Source: Cercis canadensis (taxonomy: Eukaryota > Streptophyta > Magnoliopsida > Fabales > Fabaceae). Taken from it: a DNA stretch of 64,000 bases. The notes beneath the pieces are model-generated. The model had not been told where the DNA came from, made no database searches, and was given only the letters and a program-made list of their open reading frames with translations. Below are positions 11,453 to 23,410 of this stretch, in pieces (within the stretch, counting starts at the first letter, position 1; each line of letters begins with the position of its first letter). The stretch is taken from assembly GCA_003255065.1 (NCBI GenBank), contig QAOA01001229.1, positions 294,500 to 358,499 of the forward strand, read 5' to 3'. The translations under genes and the position numbers were made by a program.

Positions 11453-13015
11453 GACTATTGGCTCTCAAACTGCAGAACACAAAGGTTATGTGATACCAAC
11501 CAACTGAGAGAGAAGGTTTTTATGCATGGTAAGATGGTGGTTGAAATAGTTAATAATATCATTTTTTTCAGTGTCTAATTTGCAAATTGATTTAAAGACA
11601 AGCAATGGCGGATCTTGAACAAAATTATTGAGAGGGCAAAGAGATACTTAATAATCAATAGAAAAAAAAATTATAATGATATACATTTTTTTTACAATAT
11701 TCATACTTAAAGACAAAATACATCATATATTAAAACATTTCTTCACAAAGATAAACAGTTGTATTGCATAAGATAAAATGCATACTAACATTGATTTATT
11801 GTAAATGTCATGTCAATTACAAAAGCACAAAAAGATGCCATAAAACTAAAAAAAAAAATTTGTGTAACATATTAATGTATTAAAATTTAAAAATGTGAGA
11901 ACACAATTAATTAAACATAATGTTAAATGAAATAACTAAAAATTACCTCCACTTAAAGTGCTACTCTCATATCTTTTAATGACTTGAAACCATTAATAAT
12001 AGAAACTTAATGTAAAAGTGGGCTTAAATATTATATTAATTTGTTTTGAGGGGGCTATATTTAATTTTTTAAAAAAAATTGAATGGACAAACATTTTTTT
12101 AAAAAACTTAATTAAGAAATTTTTTTTGGGGGGGGGTTTACCCCCCTCTGTCCTAAAGAAGATCCGCCGGTGTTAGACAAGATTCATACAACCTACAAGT
12201 ATTAGGATTTGGATTTCAACATGGATATCGCCATAATAGGCAATAGTTATTAATGGGACAAAACAGTAACAGCTGCCAACATTGACAATATTGTTATAAG
12301 CGCCTCCTTTCTCTTTATTGTCCTGTCTTGCTACGTTTGGTTCCATGAATTCAAAAGACGAGGAAGACAAGTAATGTTAGATTCAATTCCAAATTCCTCA
12401 CGATATCTCACTGCTATTAATCTGGAGATTCTGGACCCATGAATTAGAACTAAATCTACTCAAACGTTTAAGATTTCTAGCGGTGAAAAATGACGAGATC
12501 TCAGGGAATAAAAGTAAAATTAATGAAGTGATTTAAAAGGAAAAGCTTTTTATGTGGCTAGCTTCTTCCTATACTAACCCTTAAACTTGAAAACAATGTT
12601 GCTTGGAATCGGATCCTGGTTAAAATTTCATGATAAATGGTTGAGTTGTGTTAAATTGTAAGTTCTATACTGTGGACTGAACCTAAGCTTTCAGTGCCAA
12701 AATAAGATTTATCAACTCGGAATGGTATTGTGGTAGGATAGAATGTCCAGAACGCATTGCTAATTCTTTTTAAGCATAAAAATATCATTCCATTTTATGG
12801 TTTTGATAGAAAGAGAAGAGATGCTTAACAAGTCTGAATTCATCTAAGCAAAACCAGAACCTTGATATGGAATTTTAGTTACAAATGACATCCCAAAAGA
12901 GAGAAGAAAAATTCTGGGAACTTGCTAAAGAAACCCAGCAAACTAGAGTTGAACTTTATTTCTCACAGGCAATCCATCACACAGAATTTACAACAGCAAC
13001 TGCAACTCACAACTT
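11453..13015. other. Duplicated GST 5' flank, a transposon, and the 3' flank of GST copy 2
   Basis: 11453-11602 and 12182-12360 continue the homology to the 5' flank of GST copy 1; the transposon at 11603-12172 splits it. 12361-13015 has no gene that I can support and presumably includes the 3' untranslated region of GST copy 2 near its right end. Confidence 0.65.
11603..12172. mobile_element. Short non-autonomous TIR transposon (570 bp)
   Basis: The left end CAATGGCGGATCTT and right end AAGATCCGCCGGTG are inverted repeats (12 of 14 match). AGACAAG is repeated at both borders (11596-11602 and 12175-12181), suggesting a 7-9 bp target duplication. The element interrupts the GST 5'-flank homology exactly, which independently marks it as an insertion. 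The CA...TG ends and duplication length suggest hAT-like or MULE-like; the class is unresolved. There is a G-run/C-run hairpin at about 12128-12146 and no coding capacity. Confidence 0.75.
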
Positions 13016-13793
13016 CTACGCATTTCTCCATTTGATCTGAAGAGACTTGGAAAGCTCTGCAAGCTTGTCAGTCTCAGCGATAAGCCCTTTGACAGCAGGA
13101 TCAGCAGCAAATCTCTCTGCCCATTTCACTAAAGCAGGAGCTTTTGCTTCAACAAGCACTTTGCGTCCATACACATTCTCTATGACGATAAGCCAACCCA
13201 AGAAGCTTCCAAAAGCAATATCAAGGAACCCAATTCGATCTCCACCGAAAAAGGGCTTTCCTTTGCTCAATTTCCCAAACGCATCCTCCATTCTCGAAAC
13301 CACTTCGTCCATTTGCTCCAAGTATGGCTTCCTTGCTTCCTCTCCTTCAGCAATTATAATGTTTTTCATCGACGGAAACCACTAACCCAATTGAAAAGGA
13401 AAAAAAAAAAAAAAGGAGAATTCAGCAGGGGATAACCGAAAAGAAATGACCCAGAAGGGGAAAAATTGAAATTACCTTGTCGTCGATGTAGGAAGCCCAG
13501 AACCTAGCAACTGCTCGATCATATGCCTCAGAGGGAAGGATAGAGGGTGCAGAGGGCCAAGCCTCGTCTATGTATTCAACTATGATGAGAGATTCACAGA
13601 TGGGTTTTCCATCGTGAATGAGAACTGGGATTTTCCCATACACAGGGTTTGATTGAAGAAGCAGATCGCTTTTGGGGTTCATGGTCTCTTCATGGTTTTC
13701 ATATTCAAGGGATTTGAGGTTAAGGGCAATCTTGACCCTCATCGCATAAGGGCTTGACCATCTACCTATAAGCTTCAACTCACTCTTTGCCAT
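13016..13793 (-). CDS. Tau-class glutathione S-transferase, copy 2
   Basis: Exons 13476-13793 and 13016-13381, with a 94-base GT-AG intron, encode 227 residues. The start is the ATG at 13793, the first residue aligned with the other copies. Features: catalytic serine in the WSSPY segment near residue 14, K-I-P-V-L-I-H, E-S-L-I-I-V-E-Y, the conserved Asp-Asp-Lys/Trp-Phe-Pro junction at the intron, and the GGDRIGFLDIAFG helix of the C-terminal domain. All expected glutathione-site residues are present, so an active enzyme is likely. It lies on the same strand as the other cluster members, with its 3' flank facing the relic. Specific substrates cannot be inferred. Confidence 0.96.
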
Positions 13794-15155
13794 GATTGTT
13801 GCTACCCCAATCTGCAAAGCACAAAGTCTATGCGATTTTTGTTGGTTACCAAGCTATTGAGAAGGTGCTAACTGGAACAATCTCGCTCTGCTCGGCCAAC
13901 CAATCAGTGCACTATCACAAAGCATCCAACTTTGTAATCAGTGTCGGTAGCATGGGTGTGGCATAGACAGTTACAAAGAAGGATTGGAATATACTGTTTG
14001 GAGCAATACTCGAATTTTGTATCTAGTGCCTTCCAAAAAATTATAAAATTACTTCCTTTTCCACCAATGGCTATGTGAAGAATATAACTGCACACTAGCA
14101 AACTCGAGCTTTATTTCAATAGTGAGATTTAAATCTTTAAAGTTTAGTAAAGATTTTATAATTTTTTATTTGCAAAAAAGAAATAAAGTATAAGTACTCT
14201 TTCTAGTAAGGAAAAAGAATGCCTAATTGACAGGATTGCACTAGCCGGCAGCCGGGAATCGAACTGCGGTGGCAGGGAACTATTCTACCACTACACCACT
14301 GGTCAATTTTGGGTAACGAATGATGTCAAATTATTATTAATAATACAAAAGTGTATTTCACGTCATGTAGCATATCATTGTGTTACGGGCGGGCAGGTTC
14401 CCTTGTCCATAACACTTGCACAACTGTTCTAAGAAAGCAAGTCAGCTTATTCCATTTAATTTAACTCACATATGTTAAATACTTAAGCAACCGATAATAT
14501 ATCCAATACTTAATAATAACACATCCCACAAGTACAATAATGCACATTATAACATATTAAGTATTGCACATCGCAAACAAGCTAACACACAATGCACAAG
14601 CACACCAAAATAAGTGTCACATTAATAAGCAAAACATTATGTGACACATGTATAAGAAGAGGGGCTACTTCTTTTATTGATAGATATGTATGCAATACAA
14701 TACATTGACAATGTATAAGGGAAATAAATAGTAACACAAAACTTACCCCTATACTAATATCAAGTTTCATCATGAGTCACCTGGCACTCTCTCCTAAAGA
14801 GTCTGATATGCGGATTTTCTCACAATAGGACCTAACATCATTTTTCACTCCGTTAATAAAGCCTCTTTTAGGAGTTTCGAGTATCAAAATACCTAATGAG
14901 ATATAGGTAAATTCATCTAAAATCTCAAGCTACGCGTACCCACACAAGATAAGCATAGTAAAGTGAAAAAGACAAAAATATCCCCCAAACTTTACAAAAA
15001 AGATTTGGGCTCAAATTCGGCGTGACACACTGTAAAGCTCTTTCACTAGCGATCGAAAAGAACAAAACAAAGTCTACCACTACAAGTTGCTACCTAATAA
15101 AACAGTACAAGCCATGCTAATTTATTGACACAATATCAGTTTGGAGGTGAAGCTC
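13794..15155. other. Intergenic between GST copies 2 and 3
   Basis: Contains the tRNA-Gly relic (14238-14304). The rest is AT-rich with no supported gene. The run from about 15000 to 15155 is probably the 3' untranslated region of GST copy 3. Confidence 0.6.
14238..14304 (-). pseudogene. tRNA-Gly(GCC) pseudogene
   Basis: The D arm (GTGGT.TAGTGGTAGAATAG) and anticodon stretch CCCTGCCAC are almost identical to the intact gene at 16727-16797. About ten bases of the anticodon stem and variable region are missing before the T arm, and the acceptor stem no longer pairs. Non-functional copy. Confidence 0.85.
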
Positions 15156-16148
15156 TCATTTTGCTGCCATTTTGGCCCGAAGTATCTTGGCAAATTCAGC
15201 AAGCTTCCCCGTTTCTGGCATAACATCTTTGACAGCACCATCTGCACAAAACCTCTCTGCCCATTTGGCCAGCCCTGGTGTCCTGCCCTCATCCAACAAT
15301 TTCACCCCAGTGGATACCTCTGTCACCCTCAGCCACCCCAAGAAGCATCCCAATGCAATATCAAGGTACCCAATTCTCTCACCGCCAAAAAAGGCCTTTC
15401 CTTTGCTAGTCTTGTGAAATGCATCCTCCAACAAGGCCAATCCTTCTTCCACTTGCGGAACCGAAGCCTTCCTCTCATCCTCTCCTTTAGCTTTCGCAAT
15501 GGATTGCAAGGAAGAGAACCACTGCACAGTCACAGAAGGCCATTATATAACAGATATAGTGGCAATATGAAACAAGTTGGCATCTTTGAGATAGAACCGT
15601 GCTTTACATTCTGGGTGACATCATTTTTGGATTAATATACATAAAGTTTAAAACCTTGCTAGATCTAATATGTATGGCATATGAACAAACATGTTGTCTA
15701 CATTCTCGACTCAGTTTAAGTTAATAGACACTGAAGTTCTGAACTAGTTCTGAGAGAACCCAACAAACACATGGTGATTGGTGGACAAGAGCAGAATGAA
15801 AATTTCAATTTGAAATATTAAAGTGTGTACCTTGTCATCGATATAGGTAGCCCAAAAGCGAGCAATGGCTCGTTCATAAGGGTCAGAAGGGAGAATGGAA
15901 GGGCCAGAGGACCAGACATCGTCGACGTACTCAACAATTATCATAGACTCGCAAATGGGTTTGTCCCCATGAATGAGAACAGGGATTTTCTTGTACACAG
16001 GGTTGGATTGAAGAAGAAGCTGGCTTTTGGACCCAAATGTCTCTTCAAGAAACTCATATTTCACAGACTTTATGTTAAGAGCTATCCTAGCCCTCATCAC
16101 AAAAGGGCTTGGCCATGCCCCCAGAACCTTCACCTCACTCTTTGACAT
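15156..16148 (-). CDS. Tau-class glutathione S-transferase, copy 3
   Basis: Exons 15831-16148 and 15156-15521, with a 309-base GT-AG intron, encode 227 residues. The start is the ATG at 16148. Catalytic serine is in the WPSPF segment near residue 14. K-K-I-P-V-L-I-H and E-S-M-I-I-V-E-Y form the glutathione site. Exon 2 opens with the usual Trp-Phe and carries [13 protein letters not shown]. The C terminus is Ala/Lys-rich. Exon 1 has the same length (106 codons) as the other two copies, but its intron is three times longer. It is the most diverged of the three and the most upstream in the array. Confidence 0.96.
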
Positions 16149-16726
16149 GATTTCTTCACGAAAATTACGATTTACTCGTAAACTCAACCTTTCTATGTGG
16201 GTGACTAGCTATAAATACAAGGCTGAGAATCAATGCTGATCACAAGAGTATGAGTTGGTATGTGTTTTATAGGTTCATGGCAAATGTGAACACGGAATGG
16301 TAGATGATGGACTTTTACGATGAATTATTAATTTAGTAGAGCCAAGTAGCCTAAGTTATCTCCTTTATTAACCACAAGACCTTGTTAAACCAGATTGCAT
16401 TGAACAGAATGAAAACGGGAAGTGGAGGTAGGTGTGTTTTGTGGCTGAAATAGAAACACGAATGCGTAATCAGATGTTGTTTTGTGGCTGAACCAGAAAC
16501 ACATACATAATCTGATGTTCCCGTTCTGTTTTGGACGGTGAAACTTTTAATAAGGCACACTTTTCGGGTGTTTTGACAATAAATGATTGAATTCATTTGC
16601 CTTACCTGAATGGGCCCACCCGCCTGTGTCTCAGGAGAACTAGCAGGGCAAGTTGGCAACCTTCTCTCTCTCTCCCTGAGAATGAGCATTAAGTCATGTG
16701 ATCTACAGAAAAAAGTTAAAAAGAGA
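16149..16726. other. 5' flank of GST copy 3
   Basis: No gene. It should contain the promoter of GST copy 3. I see no unambiguous as-1 element or TATA box in the correct orientation. Confidence 0.5.
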
Positions 16727-16797
16727 TGCACCAGCCGGGAATCGAACCCGGGTCTGTACCGTGGCAGGGTACTATTCTACCACTAGACCACTGGTGC
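16727..16797 (-). tRNA. tRNA-Gly (anticodon GCC)
   Basis: A 71-base cloverleaf: acceptor GCACCAG/CTGGTGC plus discriminator A, D-arm box A (TGGTCTAGTGGTAGAATAG), anticodon loop CTGCCAC with GCC, and T arm box B (GGTTCGATTCC). A T-rich pol III terminator follows downstream on the minus strand. No intron. Identical to the copy at 28131-28201. Confidence 0.97.
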
Positions 16798-18798
16798 TGT
16801 TGTTGATCAAAAAGCCACTAGTTACAATATTCTAAGCTCAATAAGCTCACAGCATGAATTCTTTGGTGAGAAAAATGTGATGTCAGCCATTAGTCTTTTA
16901 GATTTTAGTCGGTCTTGGAGAAGACAGAGTAGTTCATCCATTTACCTTCATTAACAATTTTTTGTGCATTTAGACTAATTTTTTTAAAAGCAATCTTAAG
17001 GGTGAACCACTCACATAAGTCTGGTGCATTCATGAAAAAAAAATTCGAATGCTGATCTTAAAATTTAAATCTTAGCTAGTTCGATAAATTTATTTTATCT
17101 TTACCACTAAGCTAAACCTTTAGAATTATTGTATGTTTAGATTTGTTTCTCTAAAAATTGATTTTTTTTTTATGGGCTCTAAGAATTGATTTTTATAGAT
17201 TGAATTGATGGTAGAATAGTTAATTTTGGAAGATATTATCTTCGGTAGCTTTTCCCAAAACTATGTTGCTTGATGTGTACAGCTGTGCTTTATGCTGTAT
17301 GAGGCAGAAAATATAGTTGGTTTGGATCACAAAGGAAAAAAGAAAGTCACACAATGATTTTGGCAAATTGAAAACTGAACATGCATCTAATTGCACATTC
17401 TACGGTCTTGACGTCTTGTTATGCAAAAATTTGTTTTCTTTTTTCTAAGTTATTTTATAATAGTAACTTTTAATTTAAATTATAGAATAAATAATCAATT
17501 AAATAAAAATAAAGTTGAGTAACTATGAGGTACTTACGGTATTGGTATGGTTAGTTTCTATCGCAATAGTTCTTAAATAGGTGCAATATTAAAGTACCTT
17601 TGTCAAATGGCTCAAATCAAGCAAAATGATAAGAGTTAGTGATAAAATAAATAAGAAGAAGAGGAAGAGAAACAACCACAATGGATTATGAAGGAGGTCA
17701 ATCAATTATCTCGGGTTTTCAGACATGAAGATACACCGTTTCTGTCATTACACTTTCAAGAAGCCTCAATTTTTTTGCACGACTAAAAAACATCATTTCT
17801 ACATAGAACAAATATAGCATGCCTCGTGCTTTTGCAAGAGAAAGAGGTAAATTCAATGCTAGTTCTAGGCTTCTGGCACATGATGAGCAGTTTCTGTCAT
17901 TCCATCCAAATAGTTCTTCACACATCATAACTGAAGTCCCGGACCTTGTGGACTGATTTGCCACATAAATGCTCCTTCGGAGACAGCTCTATCATTCACC
18001 CTCCGCGGAGAAAGTACAAGAGTAAACCTCAATACTATAGTTTCTTCACTTGGCTATAGGTATCCTTATACAAAATCAACTTGGGAATCCGGCATATAAA
18101 GTATGTTCTAATAATCAAATTTACCTGAAGGTATTTTTCTACTACACCTATTGGTGCTATAATCTTATCTTCAACTCTCTGATTATAGAATTTTCACACT
18201 TCATCAGGGCATTGGCATCTCTATGAGAGGAACAGAGAGTATATTGCATCATACAATCTTATAAGATGACAGTGACTCAACATGTCCCATCTTTTCCACT
18301 AGCTATGTTTTTCAGGTACCATCGCTTTATGCAGGTGAATGGACAAGCTAGTCTTTGATTATTTAACTTCAAAGGTTGGAGATGGTGCAATCACTGTCAC
18401 AAGTAAAAAAAAATTAGAATAGACAGCAGTCCCTTAAAACAATATTTAAACTAATACTATATCAACTATGAAGCCTATGTTCATTGATTACATTTTCACC
18501 ACTAATAGATTTTAAAGAATAATAAAGGTACACAGTCAGAAAAATGAATGGTTGGAACATTTCGAGGTCTCAACATATATTTCTTTCTTATACTGTAGTC
18601 TCAGCAAATCCTTATTTTATTACAGCTTTCTTTGTGTGTGTTTTGTGTTTGTGTGATAATCTGCTTCAGTTGTTGCAAAATACCTGACAATCAGATGTTG
18701 TTCCCTCCAATGATGAGAGTCATAGATGTTTATAATGTTCAAACTATCAGCCAAAGCACTCAGCAAGCAGAAGCAGACACAAGTGACATAAACAAAAT
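16798..18798. other. Intergenic between the tRNA and the PPR gene
   Basis: A SINE-like relic lies at about 16985-17125. The rest is AT-rich sequence with short chance frames; the last few hundred bases are likely the 3' untranslated region of the PPR gene. No other supported feature. Confidence 0.5.
16985..17125 (-). mobile_element. SINE-like relic
   Basis: On the minus strand a tRNA-like box A (TAGCTTAGTGGTAAAG) is followed by a weak box B-like word and further downstream an A-rich tail region. No target duplication is evident, so this is tentative; a diverged tRNA-derived repeat is the simplest reading. Confidence 0.35.
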
Positions 18799-21048
18799 TC
18801 AACTTATGTTTCCTTTCTGGAGCTCACCAACAAGACATTTCTCTATTGCTTCATCACAAAGTTCAAGAGTAATGTCCAAGTTCCCTTCTTGATAGTTGAC
18901 ATCAAGAAAAATATCATAGATCTCTTTCTCTGCAACAAATCCTTGTCTTCTCATCTCTTCAAACAGTTGCCTAGCCTCTGCAAATTTCTTCCTCTTATAA
19001 AAACCCTTTATAAGAGCATTATAGGACGTAGCTGTGAGACTAAATCCCTTTTCAGCCATTTCTTTATGCAAGTACCATGCCTCTTTCATATTCCTTGCTT
19101 TACAATGCCCTTTTATCAAAATATTATAGGTGTTACTATCAGGCATCACTCCTTGAGCATGCATTCCCTTATAAATTTCAGTAGTGGCACTCATGTTATT
19201 TCTAATGCAGTACTGCTTCATAAGAGAATTGAATGTTGTGGCATTTGGCATTATACCCTTCTCCAACATCCATTTAAGTAGTCTTTCACCATCTTCCAAC
19301 TTCCCTGACATACAAAACCCATTCATTAGCACGTTGAATGTAACAACTGTAGGTTGAAGTCCTTTATCAAGCATCACCCGCAATAGCCCATGAGCCTTGG
19401 CCATTTCCCCTGTCTTACAATAAGCATCCATGAGAGTAGTGTATGTAATAGTGTCAGGATACAACCCTGCCAGCTCCATTTCTTCCATCAGTTTTACTGC
19501 TTGCACTATATTTCCTATCTTACAAAGGCCATTAATGATTGTATTATAAGTGTAGACATTCAGTTGAAGGCCCTTTGCAGCCATCTCATGAAGAAGTTCG
19601 TTTGCAATATCTACCTCTCCACGTTTACAAAGGCCATCAACTAGTGAAGTATAAGTGACAACATTTGGAGTCAACCCCATCTGAACCATCTGGTTGTGAA
19701 GAGAAAAGGCCTCTTTTATTTCCCCTGCCTTGCAATATCCATCAATAAGTGCCGAATAAGTAACTTCATCTGCTTCCAACCCTCTGCTGACCATTTCATT
19801 GGAAAGTTTGTGTGCTTCATCCATCTTCCCAGTTTCACAAAACCCATGAAGCATAGCAGTATATGTCACAAAATCAGGAACTATTTTCTTGTCCCTCATT
19901 TCGTCAAAGAATTTGTATGCAGCTGAAACATGACCAGACTTGCAGAAACCACTAATGAGAGTCGTATATACCACGTTATCAGGAAAAACACCCTGGTTTG
20001 TCATCTCCCTCAAGACTTGCTCTGCTTCAACTACTTTACCAGTCTTGCAGAGCAGAAGAATTATGTTGTTGTAGGTGTATTGATTAGGATTTAGTCCCTT
20101 TCTCTGCATCTCTTCTATGAGCTTTAAGACCCTTTCTAGCTGTCCAACTTGACAATACCCACTTATTACAGTGCTATAACTTACAACATCAGGCATATGG
20201 CCCCTAAGTTCCATTTGCATGAGCAAACTGTGCGCTTCTTTTATCTTACCCAATTGACAAAGAGAATGGAGAATAATATTATAGGAAATGGTGTTCCAAA
20301 ATACACCCACTTCTGGATATTCATTGAATACCTTTAGCGCCATCTTTATCCCATCAAAATTGTTTGATAGCCGGGTTAAAAACAAATTACAAGAATCAAC
20401 AGAGACAAGAACACCATAATTTAGCAATTTATCAAACAATTTTCCAGCTTCTACGAGCATCCCAGCTTCAACAAGGACCTGGAAGAATAAATCAAATACA
20501 TGGGGGTCTGCACCCCAGTCCTTGTATGTGTATATCAACCGCTCAGTAAAATGAGCAAATGAAAAATTAACATCCAGATTGGGCTTAGCCCAGAACTCAT
20601 GAATCAGCCTGTGTGCCATTTTTAGATCCTTTGATGCCACAGCAATCTGAACTACAATGCAAAGAGCTTCTAATGTTGGGTCTCTGCGTAGACGTGCCCA
20701 GTTAAAGAAATCTAAAACCAGTTTATAGTCATTCTTTATGTCCATAAGAACCCAAATCAGATGGTCAGGCTTGAACTTGGATTCATATGGTTTTAGAATA
20801 CGCCGAAGAGGCTCTGAGCGGCGTTGCTTTATTGTGGTGGAGATGTGATGCACAAATTCAGTGTCTTTAATGGCAGGCTTTTTGGGAGAATAATCAGGAA
20901 AAGGTCTGGCATTTATTGAGCCCAAGGAATAGAGCTTTTGACTAAAACATCTTTGCGATAAGAAATATATTGGATCAAAACCCAAGTGCGGATGACAATG
21001 AAAGATTTGAAAACCATTAAGCAAGGAAGAGAAAGCTGATCTCTTCAT
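18799..21048 (-). CDS. P-class pentatricopeptide repeat protein, likely organellar
   Basis: An intronless 749-residue protein. The start is the ATG at 21048; the upstream extension uses no ATG. The N terminus is basic with few acidic residues (MKRSAFSSLLNGF...), consistent with a mitochondrial or plastid targeting peptide. Thirteen clean 35-residue PPR motifs run without gaps from residue 253 to about 707. At least two degenerate motifs lie before them (about 181-250) and a short tail follows. There is no E, E+ or DYW extension, so this is the P subclass: RNA stabilisation, processing or translation in organelles, not editing. It resembles Arabidopsis At1g05670-type proteins by recollection (not searched). 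The lack of introns is typical of the family. Confidence 0.95.
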   Translation of the reverse strand: MKRSAFSSLLNGFQIFHCHPHLGFDPIYFLSQRCFSQKLYSLGSINARPFPDYSPKKPAIKDTEFVHHISTTIKQRRSEPLRRILKPYESKFKPDHLIWVLMDIKNDYKLVLDFFNWARLRRDPTLEALCIVVQIAVASKDLKMAHRLIHEFWAKPNLDVNFSFAHFTERLIYTYKDWGADPHVFDLFFQVLVEAGMLVEAGKLFDKLLNYGVLVSVDSCNLFLTRLSNNFDGIKMALKVFNEYPEVGVFWNTISYNIILHSLCQLGKIKEAHSLLMQMELRGHMPDVVSYSTVISGYCQVGQLERVLKLIEEMQRKGLNPNQYTYNNIILLLCKTGKVVEAEQVLREMTNQGVFPDNVVYTTLISGFCKSGHVSAAYKFFDEMRDKKIVPDFVTYTAMLHGFCETGKMDEAHKLSNEMVSRGLEADEVTYSALIDGYCKAGEIKEAFSLHNQMVQMGLTPNVVTYTSLVDGLCKRGEVDIANELLHEMAAKGLQLNVYTYNTIINGLCKIGNIVQAVKLMEEMELAGLYPDTITYTTLMDAYCKTGEMAKAHGLLRVMLDKGLQPTVVTFNVLMNGFCMSGKLEDGERLLKWMLEKGIMPNATTFNSLMKQYCIRNNMSATTEIYKGMHAQGVMPDSNTYNILIKGHCKARNMKEAWYLHKEMAEKGFSLTATSYNALIKGFYKRKKFAEARQLFEEMRRQGFVAEKEIYDIFLDVNYQEGNLDITLELCDEAIEKCLVGELQKGNIS

Positions 21049-23410
21049 GTGCAAGAGGAGAATCCATTAGAAATATGTTGAGATTCCCAGCACAATGATG
21101 CAGAAGATCTCCCCCATGTAGAAGAATCAAAACAAAAAAGGCTTTTTCATGATATATTGCCTGCATCACAAATGATAGTATTGTACTCAAATCTGCAAGC
21201 AATAACTTACTACAGTGAAAGAAATATAAAGCAGTGCATACATATAATCAGAAAGGCAAACCAAACTGAATTTTAACTCCACTTCTTGCAACTGATTATC
21301 TTTTTAACCCTTTATAGTTTGATAGGATTGAACACCATCACTTTTATGATGATGTTTACTTCATGTCAACAGAATTGGATAACCTTTCCCTATTGAACAT
21401 TTTAACGTATCAAATATTTACTCCATTGCTAAACCTCAAAAAGAGTATACTTCTAACAGACTTTCTATCAAACACCATATGGACATTTCTGAGATCCCAA
21501 AGCAAATTTCAGAAGGGTAAGGAAATTGTGGCCACACTGAAGTCTAACTAACCCGAAATGCCTACACCCATAGAGTTCTGTGACTTCTATCAGCTGAGTT
21601 TTAAGAAAATAAAGCCAGCAGCTACAGATTACAGTGGCCACTAACAATGCCATTCCACTGGAAAAATAACTTCTTTCCCCCATAAATAACAAGTGAATTA
21701 ATAGCTGGTCACTTACTACGCAATAGATTTATGGAAAGGCTAAACTTAACATAATGGAGACAGTGCAAATTTCGTTAAGAAAGAAGGCACCAAAAAGCCA
21801 TACCTTGAATAACTGAAAGCTTGAGAGCCTCAATTTTTGCAGGATTTGCTGCGAGACAATGGCATGAGATACCCAGAATAGTCATTTAAATTGGAATACC
21901 AGAGTTTCTGTCGTGGACTAGGAATAAGATTGTCCTGCTCCAATCTGCCTCCAAAAATTGGATTTTGAGGGTTCTGTGTCACATTTTCTCGCTCCGAGTT
22001 ACTTTTTAGTTTTATTTATTCTTTTTTCTTTTACAAAAAAAAAAGTCTTTCTTTTCGTTTCTTGATAAAACTCTTGAAAAAATTATGGTTTGGTTTAAAA
22101 AATTTAAGAAAAAAAAGTTTTAAATATGAAGAATTTTTAATCTAATTTTTTTATACCATATAAAATATTTTAATATTATATATTTATTCTGTTTATTTTT
22201 AAATATGATNTTAAATATAATAATTATATATATAAATATAATAATCACATAATATCAAAAACTAACTATAAACATAAATAACATAATCATGTATCACCAA
22301 AAAATAACCATATATATTAGCAGAAGAATCTCATGGCACTAAAATATATTTTAGATATTTCATTAGGTATAGAAAGAATCAAATTAAAAGTCTTCAATCT
22401 TTAGAACTAAATTTTTTTTCTCAAACTTTTAAAATCAAACAATAATTTTCTATTAATGTTTCTTATATCATAACAAGATTAACTCATTTAAAGTATAGAA
22501 GGATTTTTCTCTCCAGATGGAAGGAAAGTAAACAAACCAAAAGATTTGTTTCAAAAATATATTTATATACCTTATATTGTGATATAGTTATTTTGTAGAA
22601 AATATTTACATTTGATATTATTATTTAAATTCGTATCATTCATTATTTTAATTATTAAAATTATAACTTTTTTAGAATACATAAACAGTAAATTTTTATC
22701 ATAAGAATATACCTTCTAGACAGATTACCTTTTTCCAGGGTGGTTCCAAATTCTTTATTTAAAATGAGTGAATTTGTCAAAAAAAAAAAATCAATAAAAT
22801 CATACTTTTTAAATTTCTTTAAAAACTAGCTAAATTTTTTAGTGTACTAAAAAAATGAATTACACAATAAGTAACATTCGTAACTAATTTAGTGTATAAA
22901 GTTAAGTGGTTAATATTTAGCACAAACATTTTTTTTTTAAAAGAGTCATGTTTGTGTCAAACATTCATATCAAACTCTTAAAATTATATATATATATATA
23001 TATATATATTGTTTAAATGAGACTATATAATAAGAGTAACTTATTTCTTTTTAAAATTTTACCTCACTCACTTTTAATAAAATTTGGATCCAAATAAAAT
23101 TTAAATATATTACATGTCTTTATAATTTGAACGAATTTTAAATTATGTCTCTATAATTTTTTTAATTTTTTTAGGGTTCTTATAATTTAAATTTTTTTTA
23201 ATTAGGTTCATGTCGTTAGTTATAATTCTGTCAATTTAGTGCTGACATGACAAATAACTTATTTATGTAATAATAATAAAAACTAATATGATGACAAAGT
23301 GACCAAAAAAATTTCATTTCATCTTCTTCCCTTCCTTCTCTCCCTACCTTCTTGCACTCTGATTTCCCCAACTTCATCTTTTTCAACAACATCTTTACAC
23401 GAACAGATTC
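21049..23410. other. Intergenic, very AT-rich
   Basis: The promoter and 5' leader of the PPR gene should lie in about 21049-21950. 22000-23300 is extremely AT-rich, with one undetermined base at 22210 and a TA microsatellite at about 22987-23010. No supported gene. Confidence 0.6.

Noticed and set aside
18889..20549. Several plus-strand frames of 60-130 codons
   Set aside because: All are antisense shadows of the PPR repeats.
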